From assembly GCF_001279525.1 (NCBI RefSeq), contig NZ_LGDY01000117.1:1-64000 (forward strand): 64,000 nt of DNA, read 5' to 3'. Shown one piece after another: positions 62,253 to 64,000 of this stretch. The notes beneath the pieces are model-generated. The model ran no database searches and was not told the DNA's origin. It was given only the letters and a program-made list of their open reading frames with translations. The position numbers and the translations under genes are program-made. Within the stretch, counting starts at the first letter, position 1. Every line of letters begins with the position of its first letter. The stretch is from Nocardia sp. NRRL S-836. GTDB taxonomy: Bacteria; Actinomycetota; Actinomycetes; Mycobacteriales; Pseudonocardiaceae.

Positions 62253-63442
62253 CACGTGACCCACAGCCGCAGGTGCCCGCCCATCACGTACTCGTCGCGT
62301 TCGCGGTTGTCGTTCTCGACGACGCGCAGCGCCGGGAACTCGGTGAACAGGCGGGACAGGCTGGTTTCGACCATGATCCGGCTGAGCTCCGGCCCGAGGC
62401 AGTGGTGCGGTCCGTGCCCGAACGCGACGTGACCGCGCACCGGGCAGTGCGCGTTCATCTTCTCAGGCGCGGCGGACAGCGCCGGATCGTGGTTCGCGGC
62501 GGCGAGCAACGCGATCACGGACTCACCGCGCCTGATGCGGCGGCCGCCGAGCATCACGTCCTCGGTGGCGACCCGGTCGATGCCGTACTGGACGATCGTG
62601 ACGTGGCGCAGCAGCTCCTCGACGGCGCCGGCCCTCAGACCGGGGTCGTCGCCGGTGAGCGCGGCGCGCAGCTCGGCGTCGGCGGCCAGCTCGACGGCCC
62701 CCTTGGAGATCATCCCGGCAGGCGCCTCGTACCCGGCCATCAGCAACGCCACGCCCTGTTCCGCGATCTCCTCGGCGGTCAGCTCGGATCCCGTGACCAG
62801 ATCGCTGATGAGGTCGTCCTGCGGAACGCGGTACCTGGCGTCGACGACCTCGGCGAGGTAGTCCAGTGCGGCCTGCGCGCGTTCGTTCGCGTTGCCCGCC
62901 GAGATGCCGATGCGCATCAGCTCGGCGGTTCCGTTGTCGTAGAACCGTTCCCGGTCCCGCGACGGCAGCCCGAGCAGCTCGGAGACCACCTGCAGCGGCA
63001 CGGCGAGCGCGAACCCGGCGACCAGGTCGACCGGGCCGCCCCGGTGCCGCACGAGGTCCAGGTGGCGCTCGACCGCGGCCTCGGTCAGCGGCCGGAACGT
63101 GTGCCGGCGTCCGTCGAGGGCCTTGGCCACGGCGCTGCGCACCCGGCGGTGTTCCGCGCCGTCGAGCCGGAGGATGCGCGACGCCCGGATCACCGCCGCG
63201 TCGTCGTTGCGGTGCAAGGGGGAGGCCCGCACGGCGAAGTGCCGTCCGGACAACACCGACCGGACTTCGGCGTGCCCGGTCGCGAGCCACGACGTCCGGC
63301 CGTCGGCCAGGCTCACCCGCACGACCCGCGCGTCGCCCCAGTGCGGCAGGTACCTCGCGGCGATGTCGCCGGCCCGCTGCGGCGGCCAGGGCAGCAGGTC
63401 CTCGGTGATGCGCCCGGTGCCCGGCGTCGGTTCCGCGGTCAA
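62249..63442 (-). CDS. Cytochrome P450
   Basis: 397 residues. Heme loop FGHGPHHCLGPELSR (C348), ExxR in EELLRH. The I-helix reads AGYEAPAG where most P450s have AGxET/DT, so the usual proton-relay Thr is missing, as in some P450s with unusual oxygen activation or non-monooxygenase roles. TTG 63442 has GGAG seven bases upstream. It is directly upstream of the terpene cyclase, the typical arrangement for terpene oxidation; the redox partner is not in the window. Confidence 0.9.
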   Translation of the reverse strand: MTAEPTPGTGRITEDLLPWPPQRAGDIAARYLPHWGDARVVRVSLADGRTSWLATGHAEVRSVLSGRHFAVRASPLHRNDDAAVIRASRILRLDGAEHRRVRSAVAKALDGRRHTFRPLTEAAVERHLDLVRHRGGPVDLVAGFALAVPLQVVSELLGLPSRDRERFYDNGTAELMRIGISAGNANERAQAALDYLAEVVDARYRVPQDDLISDLVTGSELTAEEIAEQGVALLMAGYEAPAGMISKGAVELAADAELRAALTGDDPGLRAGAVEELLRHVTIVQYGIDRVATEDVMLGGRRIRRGESVIALLAAANHDPALSAAPEKMNAHCPVRGHVAFGHGPHHCLGPELSRIMVETSLSRLFTEFPALRVVENDNRERDEYVMGGHLRLWVTW

Positions 63443-63469
63443 GTCTTCTCCACCTCGTGGACAGCAGGG

Positions 63470-64000
63470 TCAGGCCGCGATGCCGAAGGTGCGCAGCCGG
63501 CGGTGCGGCGTCGAGCGGCTGATGCCAGGTGCTCGGCCGCCTTCACGCGGTTGCCCCCGCACGTGCGCAGCGTCTTGACGATCAGTTCGTACTCGGTCTT
63601 CGCCATGAGGCTCCTGGGCTGCTTGGCGAAGTCGTTCCGTAAGCGTTCGGGCAGGTCGTGGACGGTGATCTCGCCGGTCGCGCCCAGCACGGCCAGGCGG
63701 TCGTTCACGAGCGCGGGCAGGTTGCGCAGCGGGGACAGCTCGCCCCGGCCGGCGCACCGCGCCGTGAACGCCCGCCCGTTGTCGTCGAGCTCGGGCGTGC
63801 CGGGTCTCAGGTCCACGATCACACCTCCCGCGTCCGCGAGCACAGCGGTGAACGGGCTTCCGGAGATGTCCTCCTCGAACCGGCCCGGCACATCCGCGGC
63901 GAGCCTGCGCAGCGGGTGGCTCGACGGCACCGGGCGGACCGGCGTCGTGCCGGCCTGGCTCAACGGGCTCAGGCCGGCCCGCCGGGAACGGCGCCACGAC
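63470..64000 (-). pseudogene. GAF/Fis-type transcriptional regulator, frameshifted, 5' end outside window
   Basis: The minus-strand frame is open at the right edge (SWRRSRRAGLSP, the N-terminal signature of AcoR-type GAF regulators) and runs to the Fis helix-turn-helix MAKTEYELIVKTLR, GGNRVKAAEHL. Near 63525 the frame breaks: with one extra G the next residues would be GISRSTPHRRLRTFGIAA and a stop at 63470. As given, the frame reads unrelated residues to 63439. Either a true one-base deletion or an assembly error. It would have controlled the P450 and terpene cyclase operon it precedes. Confidence 0.75.

Noticed and set aside
1..64000. tRNA, rRNA, riboswitch, insertion sequence and attachment site search by eye
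   Set aside because: Nothing convincing was seen. Intergenic gaps are short and are accounted for by promoters, hairpins or leaders; a covariance-model search would be decisive.

Overview
The window is high-GC DNA with many GTG and TTG starts and tightly overlapping genes. The gene content (a type VII secretion locus with mycosin, EccB, EccC and EccD, WXG100 proteins, an LAxTG surface protein and NB-ARC/TPR regulators) points to an actinomycete, most likely Pseudonocardiales (Lentzea, Saccharothrix or Amycolatopsis type). That placement is inferred from gene content and style only. No rRNA, tRNA, CRISPR array or insertion sequence was recognised.

Layout. 0-2.8 kb: the end of an ECF sigma factor and a convergent HTH/NB-ARC/TPR regulator. 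2.9-9.5 kb: two tandem paralogues fusing a right-handed beta-helix to two CbxX/CfqX-type AAA domains (EccA-like), one with damaged ATPase motifs. 9.7-17.8 kb: mycosin, EccC, EccD and EccB of a type VII (ESX) secretion system; no EccE is visible. The mycosin has lost its catalytic Ser and oxyanion Asn. 17.9-25.1 kb: a co-directional run of WXG100 proteins, two PPE-like Pro/Gly-rich substrates, a YbaB-like protein and a membrane-anchored protein. 25.2-45.1 kb: one 19.9-kb gene for a 6,643-residue protein with an ESX-substrate-like N-terminus followed by many toxin-like domains: two zincin-like modules, an anthrax edema factor/ExoY-like cyclase, an ADP-ribosyltransferase-like domain, single-Cys repeats, an OmpA-like segment, an HD domain and two papain-like modules. 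45.1-47.4 kb: two small related proteins (candidate immunity or chaperone factors), an 81-residue protein and an LAxTG surface protein. 47.5-49.9 kb: a second HTH/NB-ARC/TPR regulator, paralogous to the first, so the ESX/effector block is bracketed by related regulators.

50.2-58.9 kb: a compact polyketide/sphingoid-type pathway with overlapping genes: an acyltransferase-ACP protein; a 2,197-residue megasynthase with order FabL-like enoyl reductase, ketosynthase, chain-length-factor-like domain, ketoreductase, dehydratase, PLP-dependent alpha-oxoamine synthase; and a 3-ketodihydrosphingosine-reductase-like SDR. The simplest reading is iterative building of a reduced acyl chain, release by decarboxylative condensation with an amino acid, then keto reduction to an amino alcohol.

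59.1-64.0 kb: a terpenoid block. On the plus strand are a geranylgeranyl-diphosphate-type synthase, a 53-residue coupled ORF and a phytoene-synthase-like enzyme. On the minus strand are a GAF/Fis regulator with an apparent one-base frameshift, a cytochrome P450 and a class I terpene cyclase. A hairpin separates the polyketide block from the terpenoid block, so joint use in one product is not shown.

Regulation visible in the sequence. The three minus-strand ESX genes (both EccA-like genes and eccC) are each preceded by GTGAACC, exactly 17 bases, then CGTC or CGTT, which looks like one ECF-sigma promoter class. A second shared motif (CTTCTGCCRGTGGTTC, with flanking GGAACC/GGTTCC arms at two sites) lies upstream of the mycosin, the first WXG100 gene and the 81-residue protein. 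Strong hairpins separate the convergent pairs mycosin/eccC and LAxTG protein/regulator.
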